Assembly (NCBI RefSeq): GCF_014196455.1
Contig: NZ_JACIDS010000002.1
Location: 372,001 to 436,000 of the forward strand
DNA length: 64,000 nt
Source of the DNA: Kaistia hirudinis
GTDB taxonomy: Bacteria > Pseudomonadota > Alphaproteobacteria > Rhizobiales > Kaistiaceae
Direction: 5' to 3'
Below the pieces are notes generated by a model. The model was not told the origin of the DNA and ran no database searches. It was given only the letters and a program-made list of their open reading frames with translations. Positions 36,068 to 44,279 of this stretch are shown piece by piece (positions within the stretch are counted from its first letter, which is position 1; each line of letters starts with the position of its first letter). The translations under genes and the position numbers were made by a program.

Positions 36068-36081
36068 TTGACCTAAGTCAC
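36068..36081 (-). promoter_or_regulatory. FNR/FixK-type box upstream of the HlyD-RbbA-YhhJ operon
   Basis: TTGAC-CTAA-GTCAC, one base from the perfect TTGAC-N4-GTCAA repeat. With the box at -41.5, the minus-strand start is near 36033 and the -10 hexamer (36045-36040) reads TAGGTT. That leaves a 35-nt leader before ATG 35998. Confidence 0.55.
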
Positions 36082-36117
36082 GCGCCCCATGTGGACTTCG
36101 TGCCGCGTGCCGGCGCG

Positions 36118-37095
36118 CTACCCGGAGCCGATCAGGATGCCGGCCGCCAGAACGAGGGCGCCGCCGAGCACGACCTGCAGCGCCGCGCGGAAGAACGGCG
36201 TCTCCATGAAGCGGTTCTGGATATAGGCGATGGCCCACAGCTCGACGAAGACGACGGCGATGGCGATCGCGGTCGCGGTCCAGAAATGCGGGATGAAATA
36301 GGGCAGGGCATGCCCGAGCCCGCCGATCGCCGTCATGATGCCGGAGGCGAGGCCGCGCTTCAGCGGCGATCCGCGCCCCGACAGAACGCCGTCGTCATGG
36401 GCCGCTTCCGTGAAGCCCATGGAAATGCCGGCGCCGGTGGCGGCAGCAAGGCCGACCAGCAGCGTGGTGCGCGAATCCTGCGTCGCGAACGCCGTCGCGA
36501 AGATCGGCGCGAGCGTCGAGACAGAGCCGTCCATGAGGCCGGCGAGGCCCGGCTGCACCCAGGTCAGGATGAACTGGCGGCGCGCCTGATGCGCTTCCTC
36601 GGCGCGCGCATCGTCCGGCAGATGGGTTGCTTCCGCCTCGCTGGCCCGCACCATGTGCTGGCTTTCCTGCGCGGCGAGATCGCCGAGCAGTTCGCGCGTC
36701 TGCGGATCGCTGGTCCGCTGCGCGGCGGCCAGGTAATAGTTGTAGGCGTCGGCCTCCATATTGGCCGCTTCCTGCCGGATCCGCTCGATGCCGAGATTCT
36801 CGACCAGCCAGATCGGCCGGCGCGAATAATAGCCGGTGATGTGCTCGCGGCGGATGAGCGGGATCGTATCGCCGAAACGGCGCTGGAACTCGCCGATCAG
36901 GCGCTTGCGATGCACGTCCTCCTCGGCCGCCATCTCGTCGAACATGGCGGCGGAGCCGGGATAGTCCTTGCGCAGATGCTCCGCATAGGTCGCGTAGATG
37001 CGGCCGTCATCCTCTTCCGACGAAATCGCCAGCGCGAGGATTTCCTTTTCCGAAAGCTCGGAGAAGCGCTTGCGGTCGGTCCGGGTGAAGAGCAT
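36118..37095 (-). CDS. mbfA: MbfA, membrane-bound ferritin/VIT1-type iron exporter
   Basis: 325-aa protein. The N-terminal ferritin/rubrerythrin-like four-helix domain (about residues 10-165) has di-iron glutamates in AISSEEDDGRIY, DEMAAEEDVHRK, NMEADAYNYYL and LAAQESQH. The C-terminal half is a VIT1-like transporter (TWVQPGLAGLMDGSVSTLAPIFATAFA). MbfA exports iron and lowers oxidative damage in Agrobacterium and Bradyrhizobium and is repressed by Irr. Start ATG 37095 has GAGG upstream, and a clear ICE-type palindrome lies at 37108-37128. Confidence 0.93.
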   Translation of the reverse strand: MLFTRTDRKRFSELSEKEILALAISSEEDDGRIYATYAEHLRKDYPGSAAMFDEMAAEEDVHRKRLIGEFQRRFGDTIPLIRREHITGYYSRRPIWLVENLGIERIRQEAANMEADAYNYYLAAAQRTSDPQTRELLGDLAAQESQHMVRASEAEATHLPDDARAEEAHQARRQFILTWVQPGLAGLMDGSVSTLAPIFATAFATQDSRTTLLVGLAAATGAGISMGFTEAAHDDGVLSGRGSPLKRGLASGIMTAIGGLGHALPYFIPHFWTATAIAIAVVFVELWAIAYIQNRFMETPFFRAALQVVLGGALVLAAGILIGSG

Positions 37096-37107
37096 TGCGA
37101 TGGCCTC

Positions 37108-37128
37108 TGTTTAGAATGCGTCTAAACA
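37108..37128 (-). promoter_or_regulatory. Irr-type ICE box upstream of mbfA
   Basis: TGTTTAGA (37108-37115), 5-bp centre ATGCG, TCTAAACA (37121-37128): perfect 8-bp arms matching the iron control element bound by Irr. It lies 13 bp before the mbfA ATG, over the expected promoter or leader, consistent with repression when iron is low. Confidence 0.82.
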
Positions 37129-37163
37129 GGCAGCCTGATGCCGTCAACCGTGCCGTCCGTCCC

Positions 37164-38903
37164 TCAGACCGGCGCCAGCGAGACCGCATCCTCGTTGGCG
37201 GGCTCGCCCTTGGCCTCGGAAATCGCGTCTTCGATGGTCGCGCGATAGCTCACCATCTCCGACGTGACGTCGTGCCGGAGCAGCGTCTGGCGCACGGTGA
37301 GCGTGGTGCCGGTGAGATAGAGCTTCGTGCCGTGCCGCACGGCTTTTCGCACGACGCCGTAGATCGTGTTCGCCGCCGTCGAATCGAGGAAGGGAACGGC
37401 CGAGAAGTCGATCACCACCGTCTTGCGCTGGTCGGCGATGCTGTCGAGCACCGAGCCGACCGAAGAGGCGGCGGCAAAGAAGAAGGCGCCGGTGATGCGA
37501 TAGACGATGATGTCCTTGTCGGTCGCCATCGCCGAATTGTAGCGCGTGCGCGGCTCGGCATCGTCGGCCGTATCGTCGGCGACGAAGGGGGTCTGCGTCT
37601 CCACCGCCGTCGCCTGCGACATGCGGTTGATGAAGAGCAGCGCGCCAATGGTGAAGCCGACGACGATGCCGAGCGTGATGTCCTTGAACACCGTCAGCAG
37701 GAAGGTCGAGAGCAGCACGACGGCATCGCCATGCGAGGAGCGGAGCAGCACGGCGAATTCGTGCTTCTGCGCCATGTTCCAGGCGACGATGGCCAGCACG
37801 CCGGCCAGAGCGGGGAGGGGCACGTAGCTCGCGAGCGGCGCCGCGACCAGCATGAACGCCAGCAGGAAGGCCGAATGCAGCATGCCGGCAACCGGGCCAT
37901 GCGCTCCGGCGCGCACATTCGTCGCGGTGCGGGCAAGAACGCCGGCGACGCTGAGCCCGCCGAAGAGCGCCGAGCCGAAATTGGCGATGCCCTGGGCCAC
38001 CAGTTCGCAGTTCGAGCGATGGCGACGGCCGGTGATGCTGTCGGAGACGACGGCCGAAAGCAGGGATTCGATGGCGCCGAGCAGAGCGATGGCAACCGCC
38101 GCCGGGAACACCGCGATGGCCTTGTCGATCGTGAAGTCCGGCAGGCGCGGCACGGGCAGGGTGCTCGGGATGCCGCCAAAGCGCGTGCCGATCGTCTCGA
38201 CGGGCAGCGAGAACGCCGCCGCCGCGATGGAGGCGATCACGACGGCGAAGAGCAGTCCGGGCCAGCCGGGACGGAATCGTTTCAGCCCCGAGATGATCAG
38301 GATCGTCAGCGCTGCGATCGCGATCGCGGCCGGATTGAACGTCCCCGCCACGTCAGCGAGCGCTGCGAGCTTGGGCAGCAGCGCGGCGGGCTCATGGTCG
38401 ATCGTCAGCCCGAGAAGGTCCTTGATCTGGCCGGCGAAGATGATCGCCGCGATACCCGCGGTGAAGCCGACGGTCACCGGATAGGGGATGAATTTGACAT
38501 AGGTGCCGAGCCTCAGGAAGCCGGCCGCGGCGAGCAGGATGCCCGCCATCATCGTGGCAAGCAGCACGCCATCGAAGCCGTATTGCGAGCCCGTCGCTGC
38601 GATCACGATGATGAACGAGGCCGAGGGGCCGCCGATCTGGAAACGGCTGCCGCCGAAGACGCTGACGAGGAAACCGCCGACGATGGAGGCATAGAGGCCG
38701 CGGTCGGGCGTCGTTCCCGCCGCGATGGCGAGCGCCATGGAGAGCGGCAGTGCGACGATCGCGACGGTCAATCCGGCGATGGCGTCGGCCTTGAGGTCGG
38801 AAAGATGATAGCCCTCCCGCAGGATCGTCACGAGTTTCGGCGTGAACATGCTGGCGAAACTGGGTCGATCGGAATGCGGTCGGCCCACGAGCGGAAGGGA
38901 CAT
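37164..38903 (-). CDS. SulP-family anion transporter with STAS domain
   Basis: 579-aa SLC26/SulP protein. About 12-14 hydrophobic helices occupy residues 30-430, with the family segments GLTVAIVALPLSMALAIAAG and FGGSRFQIGGPSASFI. A cytoplasmic STAS domain (about 455-560) carries VVIDFSAVPFLDSTAANTI, the site of the regulatory serine in anti-sigma antagonists. Relatives carry sulfate, bicarbonate or dicarboxylates; substrate is open. The shared upstream region holds a perfect FNR/FixK-type box. Confidence 0.9.
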   Translation of the reverse strand: MSLPLVGRPHSDRPSFASMFTPKLVTILREGYHLSDLKADAIAGLTVAIVALPLSMALAIAAGTTPDRGLYASIVGGFLVSVFGGSRFQIGGPSASFIIVIAATGSQYGFDGVLLATMMAGILLAAAGFLRLGTYVKFIPYPVTVGFTAGIAAIIFAGQIKDLLGLTIDHEPAALLPKLAALADVAGTFNPAAIAIAALTILIISGLKRFRPGWPGLLFAVVIASIAAAAFSLPVETIGTRFGGIPSTLPVPRLPDFTIDKAIAVFPAAVAIALLGAIESLLSAVVSDSITGRRHRSNCELVAQGIANFGSALFGGLSVAGVLARTATNVRAGAHGPVAGMLHSAFLLAFMLVAAPLASYVPLPALAGVLAIVAWNMAQKHEFAVLLRSSHGDAVVLLSTFLLTVFKDITLGIVVGFTIGALLFINRMSQATAVETQTPFVADDTADDAEPRTRYNSAMATDKDIIVYRITGAFFFAAASSVGSVLDSIADQRKTVVIDFSAVPFLDSTAANTIYGVVRKAVRHGTKLYLTGTTLTVRQTLLRHDVTSEMVSYRATIEDAISEAKGEPANEDAVSLAPV

Positions 38904-38993
38904 TTCCTGGCCTCATGGAGGGGGCGCTGGCCAAGAGCGAGCGCAAGAAGGGACGCGGAGTCTACATCATCGCCATATGGCCGGGGAATTGCT

Positions 38994-39007
38994 TTGACGA
39001 TGGTCAA
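38994..39007. promoter_or_regulatory. FNR/FixK-type box between SulP and cyclic-nucleotide-domain genes
   Basis: TTGAC-GATG-GTCAA, perfect inverted repeat. The centre is 97 bp from the SulP start and 63 bp from the start of the divergent gene. The rightward gene has the same geometry as uspA (62 bp), with a possible -10 AAGCAT at 39030-39035; the leftward alternative GATGAT (38971-38966) would serve SulP. Confidence 0.72.
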
Positions 39008-39063
39008 GCATCAATGTTCCATGCGCGGGAAGCATGGAACGGCACCGGCGCGGGAGCATCCTT

Positions 39064-39549
39064 ATGTTGTCGGTCTTGTCTCGCTACGACGATGGGCGCA
39101 AGCAGCAGGTCGAGGCCGGCGCGGAGCTTCTGACCGAGGGCACGCGCTCGGGACGGCTCTTCGTGCTGGCCGACGGCGTTCTGGAGGTGGTGCGCGGCGA
39201 CACGCAGGTCGCGCTCGTCACCGAGCCCGGCGCGATCTTCGGCGAGATGTCGGTGCTGCTGGACACGCCTCATACGGCGAGCGTGCGCGCGCTGATGCCG
39301 TCATCCGTCTATGTCTTTGACGACGCAGCCGCGTTCCTGCGCGCTGACCCCGAAATCGCGTTCTTCGTCGCCCGCATGCTGGCGCAGCGGCTCAACGCGG
39401 CGACCAGCTATCTGGTTGACGTCAAACAGCAATATGAGGGACACGGCGACCATCTCGGCATGGTGGGCGAGGTGCTGGAAAGCCTCCTCCACCAGCCCGA
39501 CATGGACTTCAAGCCGGGATCTGATCGCCTGCCCGATCACGGGATGTGA
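39064..39549 (+). CDS. stand-alone cyclic-nucleotide-binding (Crp-type sensor) domain protein
   Basis: 161-aa protein with a cNMP-binding beta-barrel (about residues 8-115: GAELLTEGTRSGRLFVLADGVLEV, GAIFGEMSVLLDTPHTASVRA). The C-helix region FVARMLAQRLNAATSYLVDVKQQYEG would dimerise, but no winged-helix DNA-binding domain follows. The GEMSxLLDTPHTASVRA block resembles the phosphate-binding cassette, so ligand binding is possible. ATG 39064 has GGGAG upstream. It may act by protein contact, for example on the divergent SulP (speculative). The 3' end overlaps the convergent phosphoesterase by 41 bp. Confidence 0.8.
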   Translation: MLSVLSRYDDGRKQQVEAGAELLTEGTRSGRLFVLADGVLEVVRGDTQVALVTEPGAIFGEMSVLLDTPHTASVRALMPSSVYVFDDAAAFLRADPEIAFFVARMLAQRLNAATSYLVDVKQQYEGHGDHLGMVGEVLESLLHQPDMDFKPGSDRLPDHGM

Positions 39550-40315
39550 GCCAGTCCGGCAGGCTGGTGAGGTAGGGCAGCGGTCGTTGCAGCGGCTGGT
39601 CGAGGCGGAAGGACTGCACGCCGGCCTGCGACAGCCAGACGGCCTCGCCGATCTCTGTATCGAGAATGATGTGGGCCGGCGGCGCACCATAGCTGTGGCC
39701 GGCATTGAAGATGATCGTCGACCCGATCTTGTCGACCCAGGAGCCACCCTTGGCGAAGGGCGACTGGTGCACATGGCCCGAGAACACGATATCCGGCCGA
39801 TATTGCTCGATCCATTCGGTGAGCGCCGTGTCGCCGTAGTGGCGCTGCCCGGTCCAGCTCGTCGGCGAATTGTCCGGCGGCGCGTGATAGACCCAGATCC
39901 AGCGTGATTTCGGCTTCAACGCATCGGCAGCGATCTGCGCGCCGACCCGTTCGCGCGTCAGCGGGCCATCCCACCATGGGCAGATCGTGAACAGAATATC
40001 CTCGATCTGGACACTCTCGTCGTCGGCCGGAACGTCGCGATGGCGGAAATCGCGGATCCAGCGCGCGACCTTCTCGCCATTGCCGTCGCGCGAATCGAGA
40101 TCATGATTGCCGGAACAGGTGATGAGCCGTGTCTTGGCGCGGATGCGGTCGATATATTTGCGCACCACCACGGTCTGCGCCCGCCAGTCGACCTGCGAGG
40201 CGAGGTCGAGATGGTCTCCGGCGATGACCACGAGGTCGAAATAGCCGGCGACATCGACCAGCCAGTCATACTGGGCGAGCGAATAATGCAGGTCGGCGAC
40301 GATCAGACATCTCAT
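39509..40315 (-). CDS. calcineurin-like metallophosphoesterase
   Basis: 268-aa metallophosphoesterase with all family metal-site blocks: ADLH (D8, H10), AGDHLD (D34), GNHD (N70, H71), YHAPP and GHVHQSP. Starts MRCLIVADLHYS at ATG 40315, no signal peptide, cytoplasmic. Members hydrolyse phosphomono- or diesters including cyclic nucleotides. Its convergent overlap with a cyclic-nucleotide-domain gene is suggestive but is not evidence of a shared ligand. Confidence 0.88.
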   Translation of the reverse strand: MRCLIVADLHYSLAQYDWLVDVAGYFDLVVIAGDHLDLASQVDWRAQTVVVRKYIDRIRAKTRLITCSGNHDLDSRDGNGEKVARWIRDFRHRDVPADDESVQIEDILFTICPWWDGPLTRERVGAQIAADALKPKSRWIWVYHAPPDNSPTSWTGQRHYGDTALTEWIEQYRPDIVFSGHVHQSPFAKGGSWVDKIGSTIIFNAGHSYGAPPAHIILDTEIGEAVWLSQAGVQSFRLDQPLQRPLPYLTSLPDWLTSRDRAGDQIPA

Positions 40316-40452
40316 GGCGCCATCTCCGCTGTGACGTCACGCTGTTCATCATGCCGGTCCGCCGTCCCCCAGCCGACCGTCTATCCCTTCAATTGCATAC
40401 AATTTCCCGCGCCGTCGCGAAACGACGCGGTGAGGCATGTTCTGCCGAAATG

Positions 40453-41418
40453 TTAGACGGTGTTGCGCGGTTTTCCGGCAACGAACAGCTCGATGTTCTC
40501 GACGAGCTGGTCGGCGAGCGCCTGGATGGCCTCGCGGCTCGCCCAGGCGACATGCGGCGTCACCACCACGTTCGGCCGCGACGCGATCCGCATCAGCGGG
40601 CTGTCGGCGGGCGGTGGCTCGGGCAGCGTCACGTCGAAGCCGGCACCGGCGATCTGTCCGGCATCGAGCGCCTCGACCAGCGCTTCCTCATCGACGAGGC
40701 CGCCGCGCGAGGCATTGATCAGGATCGGGTGCCGCTTCATCAGTGCGAATTCGGTCCGGCCGATCAGCCCGCGCGTCTCGGCATTGAGCGGGCAGTTGAG
40801 CGAGATCACGTCGCTTGTCGCCAGCACCTCGGCGAAGGGCGTGCGACCCTCGCCGGCCTCGGCCGCGCCCTTCCTCCCCGCGCGCAGCACCCGCATGCCG
40901 AAGGCCTCACCGAGCCGGGCCACGGCGCTGCCGAGCGAGCCCGAACCGAAGATGCCGAGCGTCGAGCCGGCGAGATCGGCAATCGGATGGTCGAAGAAGC
41001 AGAACTGACCCGATTGCTGCCAGCGCCCGTCGATGACGGACTGGCGATAGGCGACGATGGAGCGGCGCAGCGACAGGATCAGCGCGAAGACATGCTCGGG
41101 CACGGTGTTGGCCGCATAGTCGCGGACATTGCAGACCGTGACCCCCGCCGCGCGGCAGGCGGCGAGGTCGACCGGATCCGTGCCCGTCGCGGCGATCGCG
41201 ATCAGCTTGAGCCGCTTCGCGCCGATGATCGCATCGGCGCGGATCGGCACCTTGTTCGAGATGACGATATCGGCATCGGCAATGCGCACGGCGACCTCGT
41301 CCGGCCGCGTGTTCTGATGCACGACGAGGCTATGCGCGAAGGCTGGCGGGCGGAAGCGCGTCTCGGGCGAAAGCGTGTCGCGGTCGAGAAAGACGATCTT
41401 CAGTCCAGCCAATGCCAT
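40453..41418 (-). CDS. D-2-hydroxyacid dehydrogenase (glycerate dehydrogenase/hydroxypyruvate reductase-like)
   Basis: 321-aa NAD(P)-dependent D-isomer-specific dehydrogenase. The nucleotide motif is GIFGSGSLGSAVA, and the catalytic Arg (NASRGGLVDE), Glu (LPEPPP) and His (TPHVAWAS) are present; ATGTDPVDLAACRAAGV is typical of glycerate dehydrogenases. It lies 91 bp downstream of the dimethylformamidase-like large subunit, same strand, so may be the last gene of that operon. Substrate could be glyoxylate, hydroxypyruvate or a sugar-derived keto acid. Confidence 0.88.
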   Translation of the reverse strand: MALAGLKIVFLDRDTLSPETRFRPPAFAHSLVVHQNTRPDEVAVRIADADIVISNKVPIRADAIIGAKRLKLIAIAATGTDPVDLAACRAAGVTVCNVRDYAANTVPEHVFALILSLRRSIVAYRQSVIDGRWQQSGQFCFFDHPIADLAGSTLGIFGSGSLGSAVARLGEAFGMRVLRAGRKGAAEAGEGRTPFAEVLATSDVISLNCPLNAETRGLIGRTEFALMKRHPILINASRGGLVDEEALVEALDAGQIAGAGFDVTLPEPPPADSPLMRIASRPNVVVTPHVAWASREAIQALADQLVENIELFVAGKPRNTV

Positions 41419-41509
41419 GGTTCCCAGCCTGCCATTCCCCTGCGGTGACGGCCAAGACTAGATCATCCGCGCGCCGGACCCAACGGGACTGGCGGTGCCG
41501 GCGGCACCG

Positions 41510-43765
41510 TCAGAAGGGCGTGTCGTCGAGGAAGCGCTCCAGCACGTTCCAGGTGATGCGCGAGACGTTGTTGTCGCAATCATTGTGCAGCAGCGAGCCG
41601 CACCAGGCGATCGAGCCGGTAGCGAACACCGCCCCGCCGGCCGCCGTCTCGTAGAAGGCGAGGTCGGCGTGGACGCGCTCGTTCTGATCGCCGCCGAGAT
41701 TGGGCAGCACGACGCCGAACTCCTCGTTCACCAGCATCATCATCCCGCTATGCCCGTCCGAGGAGGCGAGGCGGAGGATGTTGGGCGCCGAGCCGAGCGG
41801 AACCGAGATGCAGTCGAGCTCGATGCCCGCGGCGCCGCCGCCCACCAGACCGAAATCGCCGATGATCTCGTCCGGAACATCCTTGAAGATGAACGCGGCG
41901 CGCGGATCGTCCGCGTCCGGCGCGCGCCGGTAATAGGCCGACATGTCGAAGCCCTGCGCGATGAAGCCGACGCCGCCCATGACATTCGGCGGACGGCCGA
42001 GGCGCCGCCAGAGGCCGCCATATTCGCCCGAGAACGAATGATAATATTCGCCCGGCTCCTGCTCCCAGGTGCGGATGCCGTCCTCGGCGCGGCGCAGCTC
42101 GATTACGCCGGGCAACTGCTTGTGGAAGGCGATGCGCCAGTACCAGCCATTGGCGCCGACATACATCAGCCGCCCGCCGCGATCGACCCATGTCTTCATG
42201 GCGTCCCACATCGCGGTCGAATGGTATTCGGGATGCGTGCCGGTGATCACGACCGAATAGTCGGCGAGGAGGGCGTAGCCGTCCTCGTGCAGATCCTCGT
42301 CGGTGGCGATGTCGTAGGCGACGCCCTTCTTGTCGAGCCAGTCGAAGAGATGGGTGTCGGCATTATACTGGTAGAGCGCCGAGCCGGGGCCGCCGAGCCA
42401 GGAATGATAGCGCGGGGCGAAATTGAGGTTCGGCCGCAGCCGGCTCGAATAATTGGTGCCCGAGCCGTCGGCATGGGTGTCGTAGAGCGAACCGCCGAGC
42501 TCGGCATGGTCATACATGTAGAGATCGGTATGGCCGAAGGTCAGCAGCCGCCCCATCTGCCGCTCGGCGCCGCGCGCCGTGATGTGCTCGCCGTGATTGG
42601 CATAGGCGAGATAGGACATGGTCGGCGCGAGCATCAGTACCTTCGGCCGGTTCGTGCGCGCCGCTCGGTCGCGCGGCGGGCGCACGAAGAAGGCGATATA
42701 GGCCTCGCGCGTCGCCTGCTCGTCGCTGGGGCCGGCGACAGCGTGCAGCGCATAGGGGCCGCTCGGCATGTCGTCGGGGATGCGCACTTCGACCGAGGTC
42801 TCCCACGCGGCGTCATAGACGTCGTCATGGTGGAAGTGGACGGCGCCATAATGCTCGGGCTTGCGCGTCCAGGACTGTTCCTCGCCGGTCCAGTTCCAGC
42901 CCTTCATGCCGCGTGTCGGCAGCTGCTCGAACCGGCCATGGTGGCCGGCCGGGCCGATATCGACGGCGTCGACCGTGTCGATCGCGCGGGAGAAATCCCA
43001 GCGCGCGACGACCGCGGCCGCGAGCGGCAGCGGCACATGCGGTTCGAGCAGGCGCAGATGTGCCGTACCCTTGTGGCGGCCCTCGAGCAGGACGGGGCTG
43101 TCGATCTTGCCGTCGAAATGGTGGCCCACCGTACCGTCACGCTCGCGCGTGCCGGCCAGCAGGAAGGGCGCGTCGATGGCGGCCGGCAGCACGTCGAGCG
43201 CGCCGGCGAACTGGCCGGCATCGCCGGTCTTGGCATAGGCGACGAGCGGCGTCTGCTCGATCGCCACCGCGCCGCTCGCCGGATCGATGGAGACGGTGAG
43301 TTGATACCAGCGGCGCGGCACCATGACGCCATCGGCGAAGGCCGTCGCCATGCGGCCGCTGCCGTCGCCGACGACGATGCCGGTGCGCCCGCCCGCCACG
43401 ATGATGCGCCAGCCGGCCTCCGCCGCCGGATCCCATTGCCCGGCGAGGGTCTGGTCCTCGCGGTTCGGCAGGGTCGGCCAGACGAAGGCGCTGAAGGTGA
43501 AGGCCGTGCGGGCGAGCAGCGGCACGCCGGCCGCGATCATGTAGGAGCCGGCGTCGATCGATTGCACGAAGCCGGGATGGCGGCCGTCGGCGGCGGTGGG
43601 CACATGCTCGAAGCGCAGGCCCGGGCCTTCGGGATTGCTGTCGCCATTGAAGACGCGGACGATGCGCGCGTCGAAATGATCGCCTTCCTCCTGCGAGATC
43701 TTGAAGGCGATGGTCTCGCCCGGGGCGACGCTGTAGCGGTCTGGATAGCCGACGATCTTGAGCAT
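41510..43765 (-). CDS. N,N-dimethylformamidase large (beta) subunit-like protein
   Basis: 751 aa, close to the length of DmfA2 (about 760). An N-terminal region and a LamG/concanavalin-like domain (about residues 83-245) precede the DMFase catalytic part. The characterised enzyme is an unusual mononuclear-iron amidohydrolase using Tyr, Tyr and Glu ligands. Here HPEYH (511-515, E513), N539, E649 and tyrosines in SYLAY (385, 388) or NYSS (439) are candidate site residues. Start ATG 43765. Preceded by a small-subunit-like gene. Formamide activity is inferred; sugar-gene neighbours suggest another amide. Confidence 0.82.
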   Translation of the reverse strand: MLKIVGYPDRYSVAPGETIAFKISQEEGDHFDARIVRVFNGDSNPEGPGLRFEHVPTAADGRHPGFVQSIDAGSYMIAAGVPLLARTAFTFSAFVWPTLPNREDQTLAGQWDPAAEAGWRIIVAGGRTGIVVGDGSGRMATAFADGVMVPRRWYQLTVSIDPASGAVAIEQTPLVAYAKTGDAGQFAGALDVLPAAIDAPFLLAGTRERDGTVGHHFDGKIDSPVLLEGRHKGTAHLRLLEPHVPLPLAAAVVARWDFSRAIDTVDAVDIGPAGHHGRFEQLPTRGMKGWNWTGEEQSWTRKPEHYGAVHFHHDDVYDAAWETSVEVRIPDDMPSGPYALHAVAGPSDEQATREAYIAFFVRPPRDRAARTNRPKVLMLAPTMSYLAYANHGEHITARGAERQMGRLLTFGHTDLYMYDHAELGGSLYDTHADGSGTNYSSRLRPNLNFAPRYHSWLGGPGSALYQYNADTHLFDWLDKKGVAYDIATDEDLHEDGYALLADYSVVITGTHPEYHSTAMWDAMKTWVDRGGRLMYVGANGWYWRIAFHKQLPGVIELRRAEDGIRTWEQEPGEYYHSFSGEYGGLWRRLGRPPNVMGGVGFIAQGFDMSAYYRRAPDADDPRAAFIFKDVPDEIIGDFGLVGGGAAGIELDCISVPLGSAPNILRLASSDGHSGMMMLVNEEFGVVLPNLGGDQNERVHADLAFYETAAGGAVFATGSIAWCGSLLHNDCDNNVSRITWNVLERFLDDTPF

Positions 43766-43794
43766 GGCGTGGGTCCGGAAACGGGCGGGAAAGG

Positions 43795-44115
43795 TCAGTC
43801 GCGCAGCGGCATGTTGATGTCTTGGCCGGTGATCGCGCGCCAGCGGCGGCGAAACACCTCCCATTCCGCGGATTCGATATCCGTGAACACGGGCTCGTCC
43901 TCGATGGCGATGGGCTGGGAGCGGTCGGGCGGCATCATGCCGAGCACCCATTCCTCGAACGGCTTCCGGCAGACGAGAACCACCTGCCGGCCGCTCGGAT
44001 CATGGCGCATGATGTTCAGCAGGCGCTGGAGGCCGGGGCTGTGGGCGCCGATGGGCTTCTTCCGGAACTCGTCGATATAGACCCGGTCGGCATCGGGATC
44101 GATCTTGTAGACCAT
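43795..44115 (-). CDS. N,N-dimethylformamidase small (alpha) subunit-like protein
   Basis: 106-aa soluble protein immediately upstream (29 bp) of the large-subunit gene on the same strand. The segment FRKKPIGAHSPGLQRLLNIMRHDPSGRQVVLVCRKPFEEWVLGMM resembles the DmfA1 region with its PYLQR, R-x-QP-x-GRY and aromatic-Trp pattern, recalled rather than aligned. It is shorter than DmfA1 (about 130 aa). GGAGGG precedes the ATG. Known DMFases are alpha-beta heteromers, so this is the likely partner. Confidence 0.7.
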   Translation of the reverse strand: MVYKIDPDADRVYIDEFRKKPIGAHSPGLQRLLNIMRHDPSGRQVVLVCRKPFEEWVLGMMPPDRSQPIAIEDEPVFTDIESAEWEVFRRRWRAITGQDINMPLRD

Positions 44116-44279
44116 GCGTGACCCTCCGTCGCTCTTCCCGGCGATGTTCCGCTTCGCTCACCTTAATCGGCAAATGAACACATTCAAACGGAATCTCTCG
44201 GCGTTTTGCTGTTCGTCGTGGCTGTCGGCTAATCCGTCACGGACGATGCCGGTCAGGCGTTCGATATCGAACAGGTCGC

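Noticed and set aside
41495-44080. 861-codon plus-strand frame opposite the DMFase-like genes
   Set aside because: Same antisense composition; the minus-strand products have recognisable domains and motifs.
44158-44279. About 40 codons of natural-looking sequence after the ROK stop in another minus-strand frame
   Set aside because: No start codon, no ribosome site and the frame enters the ROK gene antisensibly; likely chance, though a frameshifted former C-terminus cannot be excluded.
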